Of a DNA stretch of 64,000 nt, positions 36,592 to 46,024 are shown one piece after another. This DNA comes from Paludibacter sp. (GTDB taxonomy: Bacteria > Bacteroidota > Bacteroidia > Bacteroidales > Paludibacteraceae). Location of the stretch: positions 62,001-126,000 of the forward strand of contig JAQTTH010000007.1 in assembly GCA_028710895.1 (NCBI GenBank), written 5' to 3'. The translations under genes were made by a program, and so were the position numbers. The notes under the pieces were generated by a model that was not told where the DNA came from, searched no databases, and was given only the letters and a program-made list of their open reading frames with translations. Each line of letters starts with the position of its first letter. Within the stretch, counting starts at the first letter, position 1.

Positions 36592-38826
36592 CTATTCCTG
36601 AATGCGTTGAACTGAATTTATTTCCTTTATTTTTATGATATTCTTACAAAGGATATTGATGTCTTCTGTGTCATGCACATAGATATAAAATCTGCCTACA
36701 AAAATTCCTGCATCAGTTTCGATATGCATTTTGTTGATATTCACATTGTATTCCTCAGAAATAACTTTGAGTATTTCAATCAAAACGCCCTTTTTGTCGA
36801 TACCTTTCACTTCAAGCACCTCAACAAACGAAAGAACCTTGTGAGTAGCCCAATCTACTGATATTAAGCGTTCTCCGTAACTGCTTTTGAGTTTGGCTGC
36901 TACAGGGCATTGGCGTTTGTGTACATTAATCATTTCTTTTTCATCAACATAGCCTAATACATCATCTCCCGGAATTGGGTGGCAGCAATCTGCTAGCGTG
37001 TAAGTTCTTCCGGCGTTTTCTTCGGTTAGTTTAAACGATTTTTTGCGGTCAACTTTGCTGTCGACTGCCACGGTAGGGTATTCTTTATTGTCAGGCGAAG
37101 AACTGAAAGGATTCTTGAATATTTTACCAAAAACAGTAGGCGTTTTTGCTTTGAAAATGTTTTTCGCTAAGTCATCCACGCTTAAAACACCTTTTCCAAA
37201 TTCAAGAAACATCTCGTTGCGCTGGGTGAAATTGTAATAATTTAAAATGCGGACAATGTTTTCATTCTCGAATTTTAAATTTAAAGCGGCCAGTGCCTCC
37301 GTAATTATTTTCTGTCCATCGGAGATGTAAGCTTTTTCCTCTTTTTTAAATAACGCACGAAGCCGGGCTTTTGCTCTGGCCGTAGTCACATATTCGAGCC
37401 ACTCGGGTTGTGGTGTTTGTTTTTTGGATGTCAGAATTTCAACCTGATCACCACTATTGAGTTTGTAGCTGAGCGGAACAAGTTTGTGATTTACTTTCGC
37501 ACCAATACAATGATTTCCAAGGTCGGAATGGACTGAGTAAGCAAAGTCCAGTGCTGTAGCATGTTGAGCAATTGTTTTGATTTCGCCTTTGGGAGTGAAC
37601 ACAAATATTTCAGAAGCAAAAAGATTGAGCTTGAACGTATCCATAAAATCGATAGCGTTCGGTTCCGGATTTTCAAGCAATTCCTTGATGGTCTTGAGCC
37701 ACTTGTCCAATTCAGATTCGTCGGCTTCGCCTGATTTATATTTCCAGTGGGCAGCCAGTCCTTTTTCGGCAATATCGTTCATTCGTTGACTTCGAATTTG
37801 CACTTCTACCCAGCGACCTCCCGGTCCCATAACTGTGACATGAAGTGCTTCGTAGCCATTTGCTTTTGGCGTACTTACCCAGTCGCGGATACGTTCGGGA
37901 TGTGGTTTGTAAAGTGCCGTAATGGCCGAATAAAGCATCCAGCACTGGTCTTTTTCGTTTAGTCCTTCACGCGGTTTAAAAATAATACGCTCTGCCAGAA
38001 TGTCGTAAACTTCTTCAAATGGAATATTACGGGTCGACATTTTACGCCAGATAGAATAGACCGATTTAATACGGGCACGAAGTTTAAACTCGTACCCCAT
38101 TTCAGTGAGTTTCTTATCTATTGGCTCTGAAAACTCTTTGTAGAACTGGTTACGCGATTCTTCGTCAACAGCCAGTTTTTCTTCAATTTCTTTGAAAGTA
38201 TCGGGATGCTCAAACTTAAAACTAAGATTTTCAAGTTCTGTTTTTATGCGAAAAAGACCAAGTCTATGGGCAAGAGGTGCGTAGATGTATTGTGTTTCGC
38301 CGGCAATTTTGTATTGCTTGGCCGAAGGCATCGAGCCAAGTGTTCGCATATTGTGAAGGCGGTCGGAGATTTTAATCAGAATTACACGAATGTCTTCTGA
38401 CATGGTAATCAGCAATTTCCTGAAATTCTCTGCTTGTTCTGATGCTTTTTCGGCAAAAACACCACCTGAAATTTTTGTGAGTCCATCAACAATCTGTGCT
38501 ATTTTGGGTCCAAATAGGTTTTCTATGTCTTCGACCGTATAATCTGTATCTTCAACTACATCGTGCAAGAGTGCCGAGCAAATTGAAGTTGATCCGAGCC
38601 CGACTTCGCTTACCACTATCCGGGCAACAGCCAGTGGATGCATAATATACGGTTCGCCCGAACGGCGCTTAATGCCTTTGTGAGCTGCTTTAGCAAAATT
38701 AAAAGCCTTGGTAATTATCTCTACTTTTTGTCGGTGGTTGGTGTTGCGGTAATCCTCAAGCAATGCATCAAATTCTTGCTGAATCTGTTCATCTTCGGTC
38801 AGGGTGTCAATTGGTGTCAGCGTCAT
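36592..38826 (-). CDS. Bifunctional (p)ppGpp synthetase/hydrolase (Rsh)
   Basis: The protein has 744 residues with the complete RelA/SpoT order. An HD hydrolase domain (about 45-200, with HPLAVARIV, LLHDVVEDT and ISDRLHNMRT intact, so hydrolysis is expected) is followed by a synthetase domain (about 240-365, DILAERIIF, STPKANGYEALH, EVQIRSQRMNDIAEKG). TGS (about 400-460), a helical/zinc-finger-like region (CCHPIPGDD) and a C-terminal ACT domain (about 670-740) follow. It controls the stringent response by making and degrading ppGpp. A minus-strand -7 TATCTTTG lies at 38912-38919. It is monocistronic. Confidence 0.95.
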   Translation of the reverse strand: MTLTPIDTLTEDEQIQQEFDALLEDYRNTNHRQKVEIITKAFNFAKAAHKGIKRRSGEPYIMHPLAVARIVVSEVGLGSTSICSALLHDVVEDTDYTVEDIENLFGPKIAQIVDGLTKISGGVFAEKASEQAENFRKLLITMSEDIRVILIKISDRLHNMRTLGSMPSAKQYKIAGETQYIYAPLAHRLGLFRIKTELENLSFKFEHPDTFKEIEEKLAVDEESRNQFYKEFSEPIDKKLTEMGYEFKLRARIKSVYSIWRKMSTRNIPFEEVYDILAERIIFKPREGLNEKDQCWMLYSAITALYKPHPERIRDWVSTPKANGYEALHVTVMGPGGRWVEVQIRSQRMNDIAEKGLAAHWKYKSGEADESELDKWLKTIKELLENPEPNAIDFMDTFKLNLFASEIFVFTPKGEIKTIAQHATALDFAYSVHSDLGNHCIGAKVNHKLVPLSYKLNSGDQVEILTSKKQTPQPEWLEYVTTARAKARLRALFKKEEKAYISDGQKIITEALAALNLKFENENIVRILNYYNFTQRNEMFLEFGKGVLSVDDLAKNIFKAKTPTVFGKIFKNPFSSSPDNKEYPTVAVDSKVDRKKSFKLTEENAGRTYTLADCCHPIPGDDVLGYVDEKEMINVHKRQCPVAAKLKSSYGERLISVDWATHKVLSFVEVLEVKGIDKKGVLIEILKVISEEYNVNINKMHIETDAGIFVGRFYIYVHDTEDINILCKNIIKIKEINSVQRIQE

Positions 38827-38911
38827 ACGTTTTCAGTTACTCAGTTATCAGTCAACAGTTCAAAATCAAATTTCAATCAAAAATAGAAAAGATAACTATT
38901 GAATAGGCTTA

Positions 38912-38919
38912 CAAAGATA
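38912..38919 (-). promoter_or_regulatory. -7 element of the rsh gene
   Basis: TATCTTTG on the minus strand, about 86 bp before the start codon. The -33 region is AT-rich without a clear TTG at the right spacing. Confidence 0.45.
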
Positions 38920-39123
38920 TAAAAAAATCAAAATAATTTGCTAGCCAACAATTTTAAGCCCCTATTTTATTGAGGGTAAAGACTCTTCAAACTCGTGAAA
39001 ATATTTTCAAAAGTCAGGTTGTTTGCCTTTGGTTTTGGGAATGGATATGTAATTATAACAGAACTTTATTGTATGTGTTCAGGTCTAAAGAAAAATTATA
39101 TATCCATATTGTTTTGTGCTGGA

Positions 39124-40326
39124 TTAATAGCCTGCCAACAGCAATCCGATTTCATTCGAATTAATACCGTAATAATCTCCTATTAGTCTGTTTACAAGTA
39201 TGCCACCAAAAATATAAGCGCCGTGTCTGAATCCGGAACTCTCAGCAATAGCTGATTTTACGCTACCCGAATGACCAATTTTCATAAGAATTGGTGCAAA
39301 TATATTGCTCAATGCCATGGAAGAGGTTCGGGCAACACGTGCCGAAATATTGGGTACACAGTAATGAATTACACCATGTTTCTCAAAAACAGGGTCTTGC
39401 AATGTTCTGCATTCTGATGTTTCGAAACAGCCACCCTGATCGATGCTTAAATCGATAATAACTGCTCCCATTTTCATGGTTTTTACCAATTCTTCGGAAA
39501 CCATAAATCGTTCGGAACCATTTATGTAGCGGAGATTTCCAATAACGGCATCGGCTGAAGTAAACGCTTTAAATAGCACTGCAGGATGAATAACGGAAGT
39601 AAATACCTGCTGACCTAAATGATGCTGAATTTTGCGGAGTTTATTGATGTCGTGATCGAATATTTTTACCTGAGCACCCAGCGATAAAGCCGTGCGGGCA
39701 GCCACTGAGCCTGCAATGCCGGCTCCTAATATAAGTACTTCGGTGGGCGAAATACCGGCTACGCCGCCAAGTAATAAGCCTTTGCCACCCCGTTCGTTGC
39801 TCATTAACTCAGCAGCCACAGCGATAGCCGTATTTCCTTCAATTTCGGAGATAGAACTGACAACCGGAAATGTTTTTTGTTCATCTTTAATCAGCTCAAA
39901 AGCAATGGCATTCATCTTCTTTTTCATCATCAACCGGATACAATCTGCCGATAAATTGCTGAGCTGCAACATGGATAATATGCTTGAGCGATCGTGCATC
40001 AAATTCAGTTCTTCCAGGGTCGGAGGAGCTATTTTTATTACAATATCAGCGGCAAATACTTCGGACGCATCATCTACCAGATATGCTCCTGCCTCGCTGT
40101 ATTGCAAATCGGAATAGGACATGGGGTCACCGGCACCACGTTGTACATAAACACTATGGCCTTCTTCGGTAACTATTGCCACGCCCTCGGGTGTAAGTGT
40201 CAGGCGGGTTTCCACTTCCGCATCTTCTTTTGGTATTCCAATTGACAATCGCGGTTGGCTCGCTATTTCGCGCAACAAACATTCTTCTGGAAAAAGCGAA
40301 CGTTGTTCTCTCGGATTTTGTTTCAT
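39124..40326 (-). CDS. Alanine dehydrogenase / transhydrogenase-alpha family protein
   Basis: The protein has 400 residues from the ATG at 40326; earlier in-frame codons give a non-conserved prefix. The N-terminal substrate domain has IGIPKE and ETRLTLTPEGV (Arg expected to bind the keto acid), and the Rossmann domain has LGAGIAGSVAARTALSLGA (about 210-228). The family interconverts alanine and pyruvate with NAD, or forms the soluble half of proton-pumping transhydrogenase. The catalytic His of alanine dehydrogenases is expected in a YLHLA-type motif, but here the segment reads SMLQLSN. Classical alanine dehydrogenase activity is therefore uncertain. No PntB partner is adjacent. Confidence 0.75.
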   Translation of the reverse strand: MKQNPREQRSLFPEECLLREIASQPRLSIGIPKEDAEVETRLTLTPEGVAIVTEEGHSVYVQRGAGDPMSYSDLQYSEAGAYLVDDASEVFAADIVIKIAPPTLEELNLMHDRSSILSMLQLSNLSADCIRLMMKKKMNAIAFELIKDEQKTFPVVSSISEIEGNTAIAVAAELMSNERGGKGLLLGGVAGISPTEVLILGAGIAGSVAARTALSLGAQVKIFDHDINKLRKIQHHLGQQVFTSVIHPAVLFKAFTSADAVIGNLRYINGSERFMVSEELVKTMKMGAVIIDLSIDQGGCFETSECRTLQDPVFEKHGVIHYCVPNISARVARTSSMALSNIFAPILMKIGHSGSVKSAIAESSGFRHGAYIFGGILVNRLIGDYYGINSNEIGLLLAGY

Positions 40327-40522
40327 GGAGTGAGGTTTTAAGTGAACTACAAAACTAAGCACTATTCTCGGAATAAGCAAACATATTTATTGTTATTTGC
40401 TATGTCTCTTTGCTTTATTTATAGTTATTTAGTTTGTATAGTCATCCTGTTTTTGATGTAAAAACCAACTAATTATTCCGGATTTTATTAAGTTCTGAAA
40501 GCCGAATCGAATAAATCTTTAG

Positions 40523-40530
40523 TAACTTTG
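40523..40530 (+). promoter_or_regulatory. -7 element for the EamA permease gene
   Basis: TAACTTTG lies 16 bp before the ATG, giving a very short leader. Confidence 0.4.
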
Positions 40531-40546
40531 CAAACTATTTGTAATT

Positions 40547-41482
40547 ATGGAAAAGAAAAAGCTAACCGGCCATATCGCACTTTTTTCTGCGAATCTCATT
40601 TTTGGATTGAATAATCCTATTTCCCGTACTTTAATGCCCGAAATACTGAGTCCTTATACACTTACATTCTTCCGTTTGTCGGGTGGAATGTTGCTTTTTG
40701 GGATTTTGTCGTTGTTTGTAAAAACCGAGAAAGTGCCGGCAAAGGATATTTTATTGCTGTTTTTTGCCTCTTTATTTGCTTTAACGCTGAATCAGTTGCC
40801 ATTTTTTGTGGGGTTATCCATGACTTCGCCTATTGATGCATCTATAGTTGTAACCATGTTGCCTATTATGACTATGCTTTTGGCCGCAATATTTATTAAA
40901 GAACCAATTACATTGATGAAGGCAGTGGGAGTGCTTGTTGGTGCTTCCGGTGCATTGATAATTGTGTTCAATAATAATGCAGTGCATGTGGGTAAAAGTA
41001 ATTTAGTGGGAAATATTGTTGTGTTTGGAGCTGTAAGTGCTTTTGCAGTTTATCTTACGCTTTTCAAAAATCTTATTTCAAGGTATTCTTCGGTGACTAT
41101 TATGAAGTGGATGTTTCTGTTCGGTACGTTGGTTTGTCTGCCATTTTGCTACCACCCATTGACGCAAACAGATTTTAGTGCGTTGTCTTCCGGTACCTGG
41201 TGGCGAATATCTTATATGGTTTTGATGGCAACATTTATGGGTTACCTGCTTATTCCTATCGGACAAAAGGTGCTTCGACCAACCACCCTGAGCATGTATA
41301 ATTATGTTCAACCCATTGTTGCATCGTTGTTGGCAGTTTTTATTGGTATTGATACCTTTGGGTACGAACAGGCACTTGCCGGAATCTTGGTATTCTCCGG
41401 TGTATATATCGTAACACAAAGTAAGTCAAAGGCTCAAATGGATGCTGAGAAAGCTGGAATAAAAATAGAGCCGGGAGACTAA
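40547..41482 (+). CDS. EamA-family (drug/metabolite transporter) permease
   Basis: The protein has 311 residues in ten hydrophobic helices formed by two EamA repeats (about 8-140 and 155-290). The second-repeat motif YNYVQPIVASLLAVFIG and the first-repeat NQLPFFVGLS..TSPIDAS are typical of the 10-TMS DMT group. It is an inner-membrane exporter of an unknown metabolite or amino acid. Its stop lies 2 bp from the stop of the convergent transporter gene, with no room for a separate terminator. Confidence 0.88.
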   Translation: MEKKKLTGHIALFSANLIFGLNNPISRTLMPEILSPYTLTFFRLSGGMLLFGILSLFVKTEKVPAKDILLLFFASLFALTLNQLPFFVGLSMTSPIDASIVVTMLPIMTMLLAAIFIKEPITLMKAVGVLVGASGALIIVFNNNAVHVGKSNLVGNIVVFGAVSAFAVYLTLFKNLISRYSSVTIMKWMFLFGTLVCLPFCYHPLTQTDFSALSSGTWWRISYMVLMATFMGYLLIPIGQKVLRPTTLSMYNYVQPIVASLLAVFIGIDTFGYEQALAGILVFSGVYIVTQSKSKAQMDAEKAGIKIEPGD

Positions 41483-41484
41483 AA

Positions 41485-42375
41485 CTACAAACTCTTGCGT
41501 TTAAGCCAAACCTGATAGGAATTGACGATGTTCTGCCACAGAACATAGGCTCCCGGTCCGATTGAAGCAATGGGATTCAGGTAGGTTTGAGCCATCCAAA
41601 TTGCCAAAATTGTATTTTTTTGTCCAAGTCCTTGTCCACCTGCAACTGTTTTGTCGTAGCTCTTTCCAATACGTCTGCCAACCAAAAATAGACAGGCACA
41701 GATAATAAAAGCTGCTATTGCTATCAGAATTTCTATAACATGGTTTGAATTAGACTGCTTGATTATAAAACTAACAGTGCGCCCTGCAACCACACACAAA
41801 GCCAACGACCAAATATAAAACGATAGTCCTGAATATTTTCCGATTTTTTCTGTAATTTTCGGTGTGAACTTGCGGAGAACTAATGCCGTTGCAAAAGGGG
41901 CAAGTAGTAAAAACATTACTTTTTGTGCAATTGTCCATAAAGAATCTATAAACGGCATAGTTTGATAACTTCCTACAAATGAAAAAATAACAGGTGCCAC
42001 TATGGCCACTGTTATATTACTCAGCAGACTATACGCTGTTACACTTTCCACGTCGCCTTTCAACATACCAGTAATTACTGGTGCTGCGGTTCCTGTTGGT
42101 GCCAAAATACATATCATTGCACTCTGAGCCAGTATAGTATTGAAAGGACTTAATATGAAGTACACAATTAAACTTCCTATTACCTGAATTGTTATCATCC
42201 ATGCATGCAGAGGCGATAAACGAATGTCTTTTACCTTCAGATTGCAATAAGTTAGAAAGAGCATTACAAAAATCAGGTAAGGTGTCAGAAACGACAATTT
42301 ATCAAAGGTATTGTAGAAAATCGCACCCACTGTTATAGCAATGGGCATCATGTAGGGTTTAATTATCTTCAGCAT
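41485..42375 (-). CDS. BASS-family (bile acid:Na+ symporter-like) transporter
   Basis: The protein has 296 residues with eight to nine hydrophobic helices. It has the SBF/BASS fold with broken helices containing the CILAPTGTAAPVITGM and IWMAQTYLNPIASIGPG crossover regions. The family couples Na+ to uptake of organic anions such as keto acids, and the true substrate is unknown. A minus-strand -7 element TATTTTTG lies at 42397-42404. It converges on the EamA gene. Confidence 0.8.
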   Translation of the reverse strand: MLKIIKPYMMPIAITVGAIFYNTFDKLSFLTPYLIFVMLFLTYCNLKVKDIRLSPLHAWMITIQVIGSLIVYFILSPFNTILAQSAMICILAPTGTAAPVITGMLKGDVESVTAYSLLSNITVAIVAPVIFSFVGSYQTMPFIDSLWTIAQKVMFLLLAPFATALVLRKFTPKITEKIGKYSGLSFYIWSLALCVVAGRTVSFIIKQSNSNHVIEILIAIAAFIICACLFLVGRRIGKSYDKTVAGGQGLGQKNTILAIWMAQTYLNPIASIGPGAYVLWQNIVNSYQVWLKRKSL

Positions 42376-42763
42376 GGTTGTTCCGGGTTTCGGCTACAAA
42401 AATACAAAGATTAATCGGAATGTAGACAGTGGATGAGATTGTCATAAGCTCCATGTATGAAAGCTCAATTTTACAGTCTGATTTTGTCCACTTACTATAG
42501 CGAATTGTCCACTACTTTGAGTTGGTATTTTTATCGCAGAAAAACAATATGCTATATCTTTGCCGTAATCAATTTAGTCACTTTTTTGTTTTAGAATAAG
42601 CAATGCGTAATTTGAATGTATTTTAATATATAAATATAGTGTTGCTTGATTTGTAACTCCTTTTTGACTGATTTAACATGCTGTGTTGGAATTTGATTGA
42701 CTAATTTTGTAATATGAAATTTGTAAGTGCGTTAAAATTAAATTAATAACAAAATCACGTATC
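42376..42763. promoter_or_regulatory. 388-bp divergent intergenic region before the LamG gene
   Basis: It contains the BASS -7 element (42397-42404), the paired GTCCACT boxes with -7 TATCTTTG (listed separately) and a second -7-like TAATTTTG at 42702-42709, nearer the LamG start codon. If transcription begins at the first -7 element, the mRNA leader is about 195 bases. I see no coding frame in it. Confidence 0.6.
42486..42562 (+). promoter_or_regulatory. Paired TCCACY-box operator and promoter, LamG gene
   Basis: GTCCACT at 42486-42492 and again at 42507-42513, 21 bp apart. A -7 TATCTTTG lies at 42555-42562, 41 bp after the proximal box. This is one 21-bp period more than at the three related promoters. 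Confidence 0.6.
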
Positions 42764-45700
42764 ATGAAAAAAAATTCTATTTTCTTTAAAATGAGGAAGC
42801 TATGTGGATTTAGCTTTCTATCGTTAGCCTTGTTGGCTTCAACATCAGCTGTAGCACAGGATGTGACAACAGGTTTGCAGGTGTATTACACATTTAATGA
42901 TGTTTCAGGAACCTCAGTGCCTGATCATTCTTCAACAACAAGTAATACAGGGACTATTATGGGGGCACCACAAACTGTTGTAGGCAATGAAGGCAGCGCA
43001 TTGCAATTTCCACTTCAGGCCGATTATTTGCAACTGCCAAATGGTCTTATGAGTTCTGTGACTGATTTTACGGTTGCTGCCTGGATAAAAATGGATAAGG
43101 AACAATGGTGGCCACGTATTTTTGACTTTGGTACAGGAACTGATAATTATATGTTTCTTGCTGAAGTAAACACATCTGCAGGATTTTATCAGCTTCGCTT
43201 TGCAATAAGAACAGCAGCAATAAATGAACAACAAATCAATTGCACCAGTAACATTGCTGTAGGCTCTTGGGTGCATGTTGCAGTAACTTTAAATGGAAAT
43301 GTTGGTACAATGTATGTAAACGGAGTTGCTGTTGCCACTAATACCATTATGACTCTTAATCCATCTTCATTAGGGTCAACTAACTTAAACTACATTGCTA
43401 AATCTCAGTTTAACGACCCTGGATTAGCTGGTAGCGTGGATGAATTTCGCGTTTATAACCGAGCGTTGACTGCTAATGATGTTTTGTCACTTACCGGTTT
43501 AAATGAATTGAAAAACCAACAAACGGCTTTGACTTTGACAAATATTGACCCTGTGACTACAAGTAAAATTAATTTGCCGTTAACCGCAGGAACTCAAGGT
43601 GTAACTATTACCTGGGCATCATCTAATAAATCAATGATTGATACTTTAGGTAATGTTTTATCTCGTCCAAGTAAATACAATACTCCGGTAATGCTTACTG
43701 CTACTTTATCACAAGCAATAGGCGATAAAACCTATAAGCTGTCTAAACAATTTGTTGCTACAGTAGTTGCTTTAAATCCAGTAGAAGCTGATCAGATTGC
43801 TTACTGGAACTTTGCGTCATCTAACCTTTCGCTTGATGGTGATACTATAAAAGTAAAAGATGCTTCAGAAAGTGGTTTTGTTGGAAAAATTATGGATGCA
43901 GCCCGCATTAGAACTATTGGTAATACAACAAAGTACAATGTACTTGATCTAGGAAATAGTACAGGTTATTTTGATATGGGAACCGGAATTGGTGAAGCTG
44001 TATATTCACTAAGTGACAAATTTACTATTGGTGGATATTTCCGAATGGATTCAACCTATACAGGTGCAGGTGACTGGGGAAATAACTTATTTAGCTTTTC
44101 CAATACAGTGAATGACTTGGCTGATCCTAAAGGAACAATGTATGCTTGTTTGGGTAAAACCAACTATGCTATTACTTCAGGAGCATGGAATTATGGAGGT
44201 GAAACAGGTATTAATCCATCTAAAACTCCTTCAACAGGCACTTGGCATCATTATGCTTACGTTCAGGATGGAAATATTGGTTCAATTTATTTTGATACTA
44301 CGTTAGTCTCAACTGGAACTATTGGTGCTTTCCCATTTAATACTTTACGTAGAGATGGTGTAACCGGTACGCTCTTTAACTGGATTGGTCGTCCTCCATA
44401 TGGTTCACCCGATTCTTATTTGCGTAAAACATTAGTTTACGGTGTAGATATGTATAAAATTGCTTTAACTAAGACTGATATGACTACTCTTTTAGGAGTT
44501 CCAGATACGCTTGCGGCATTGAATAAAGCATATAAAGAAAATTCAGATAATATCTCAACAGCTTTGTCAACTGAAATGACTCATTTGACTACTGCACTTG
44601 GTAATTTGAGCTCAGTTACATCAAATCTTTCATTACCAGCTGTTGGAGTTTTAGACAATTCTATTACAATTAAGTGGACATCAACTCACGAAGAGATTAT
44701 TAGTTTGGCTGGTGTTGTTACTCAACCTAATTACCATGCTTACAATGTTGCATTAACAGCAACAATGAAGACAAATACCGGTCAGAGTTTGGTGAAAACA
44801 TTTAATGCAACTGTACCTGCAAAAGCCGGAACAGCATATAATAATGATCTATTAGTGAAATATGATTTTGCTTCAGTAACTAATGATACAATTGTAACTG
44901 ATGCAGCAGAAAAACATTTGACAGGTATTGTCAAGAATGGTGCAAAAATTCGTACAATCGGTACAACAGACACTGGTAAATTCAATGTATTAGCTTTAGG
45001 CGATAGTATTGGATATTTCGATATGGGCGCTGAAGTTGGAAAACTTGTTTATGACTTAAAGGATTATACAGTATGTGCTTACTTCCGTATCGATCCTAAT
45101 TATCTCGATACAGAATTGGCTAAGAACGGTAACTTCCTTTGGAGTTTCTCAAATGCATTAGATATCCTGAAACCTGATTACTCAGGGTACCTTATCGGTA
45201 GTTTGAAAAATCAGGCAGTGACTATTACACCTTCAAACTGGTCGGGTGAGCAAACTGTGAAAATTGGTTCAACAGCTATGAAAGGTAACTGGCATCACTT
45301 TGCATATACACAAAAAGACAGTATTGGAACAGTCTATATAGATGGTTCGGCGCAAAGCTCGGGTACAGTAAAACAACTACCTTCAAATACTTTGATAAAA
45401 GATCAACGATTGGGTACCTTGTATAACTGGATTGGACGTTCTTGCTACAGTGGAGATGTTTATTTACGCAAAACACTGGTTACCGACTTAAGACTTTATA
45501 AGACAGTTTTGACAGACTTGTTAACAGAACTAGATATTACTAATAAGACGTTTGCATTGGAAGCTGCGCTTTCTATAAACGATGGAACAGCTGTTAAAGC
45601 AATTGACCAGAACAAATACAAAGTGATAGCTAATAATGGCCAGTTGAGTATTCGTGGCCTGGTTGGTGGTGAAAATGTTAGCATTTACGATGTTACCGGT

Positions 45701-45811
45701 CACCAACTTAATGTGAAAGCAACAAATATGGGTACTTCAACAATATCAGTTAAATCAGGAGTTTATATCGTGAGAATAAATGATTCAGCTGTGAAAGTGG
45801 TTGTTTTGTAA
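42764..45811 (+). CDS. Secreted triple-LamG protein with T9SS sorting domain
   Basis: The protein has 1015 residues. Signal peptide about 1-32 (STSAVAQD). It has three LamG/concanavalin sandwiches (about 40-240, 350-600, 715-945) separated by atrophied bacterial Ig-like domains (about 250-340 and 605-705). The IGRPPYGSPDSYLRKTLV and IGRSCYSGDVYLRKTLV segments show that LamG 2 and 3 are duplicates. A type A T9SS domain ends the protein (about 965-1015, YDVTGHQL to VKVVVL). There is no catalytic domain, so it is probably a surface glycan-binding protein. Its promoter shares operator boxes with the GH43, GH51 and hybrid regulator genes, pointing to arabinan binding. A terminator follows. Confidence 0.85.
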   Translation: MKKNSIFFKMRKLCGFSFLSLALLASTSAVAQDVTTGLQVYYTFNDVSGTSVPDHSSTTSNTGTIMGAPQTVVGNEGSALQFPLQADYLQLPNGLMSSVTDFTVAAWIKMDKEQWWPRIFDFGTGTDNYMFLAEVNTSAGFYQLRFAIRTAAINEQQINCTSNIAVGSWVHVAVTLNGNVGTMYVNGVAVATNTIMTLNPSSLGSTNLNYIAKSQFNDPGLAGSVDEFRVYNRALTANDVLSLTGLNELKNQQTALTLTNIDPVTTSKINLPLTAGTQGVTITWASSNKSMIDTLGNVLSRPSKYNTPVMLTATLSQAIGDKTYKLSKQFVATVVALNPVEADQIAYWNFASSNLSLDGDTIKVKDASESGFVGKIMDAARIRTIGNTTKYNVLDLGNSTGYFDMGTGIGEAVYSLSDKFTIGGYFRMDSTYTGAGDWGNNLFSFSNTVNDLADPKGTMYACLGKTNYAITSGAWNYGGETGINPSKTPSTGTWHHYAYVQDGNIGSIYFDTTLVSTGTIGAFPFNTLRRDGVTGTLFNWIGRPPYGSPDSYLRKTLVYGVDMYKIALTKTDMTTLLGVPDTLAALNKAYKENSDNISTALSTEMTHLTTALGNLSSVTSNLSLPAVGVLDNSITIKWTSTHEEIISLAGVVTQPNYHAYNVALTATMKTNTGQSLVKTFNATVPAKAGTAYNNDLLVKYDFASVTNDTIVTDAAEKHLTGIVKNGAKIRTIGTTDTGKFNVLALGDSIGYFDMGAEVGKLVYDLKDYTVCAYFRIDPNYLDTELAKNGNFLWSFSNALDILKPDYSGYLIGSLKNQAVTITPSNWSGEQTVKIGSTAMKGNWHHFAYTQKDSIGTVYIDGSAQSSGTVKQLPSNTLIKDQRLGTLYNWIGRSCYSGDVYLRKTLVTDLRLYKTVLTDLLTELDITNKTFALEAALSINDGTAVKAIDQNKYKVIANNGQLSIRGLVGGENVSIYDVTGHQLNVKATNMGTSTISVKSGVYIVRINDSAVKVVVL

Positions 45812-45844
45812 ATAATTCATATTGATTTGTATAATTAAATATTG

Positions 45845-45894
45845 GCAGCGGTAATCATATAGTTTGAAGCTTTTGTTTACCGCTGCTGTTATTT
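45845..45894 (+). terminator. Terminator of the triple-LamG gene
   Basis: GCAGCGGTAA (45845-45854) pairs perfectly with TTACCGCTGC (45877-45886) across a 22-nt loop, followed by a short T-rich stretch. Confidence 0.7.
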
Positions 45895-46024
45895 GAAACC
45901 TAAGAAATATTTTCTTGGTATTCACTTAAAATGACAAATAATTTGCATACGTGAATTCTGAAATTTATGGGAATAAATGAAGAATGTCCTTTTATCTAAT
46001 TAATCATTTTACAACATTAATCAC

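Noticed and set aside
38970-39164. Small + strand frames between the rsh and alanine-dehydrogenase-like genes
   Set aside because: They overlap the 3' end of the dehydrogenase-like gene, have no recognisable family or signal, and overlap one another in different frames.
42425-42433. An additional AGTGGA (inverted TCCACT) before the LamG gene as a third operator box
   Set aside because: It has no partner at 21 bp on either side and the opposite orientation, so chance is likely.
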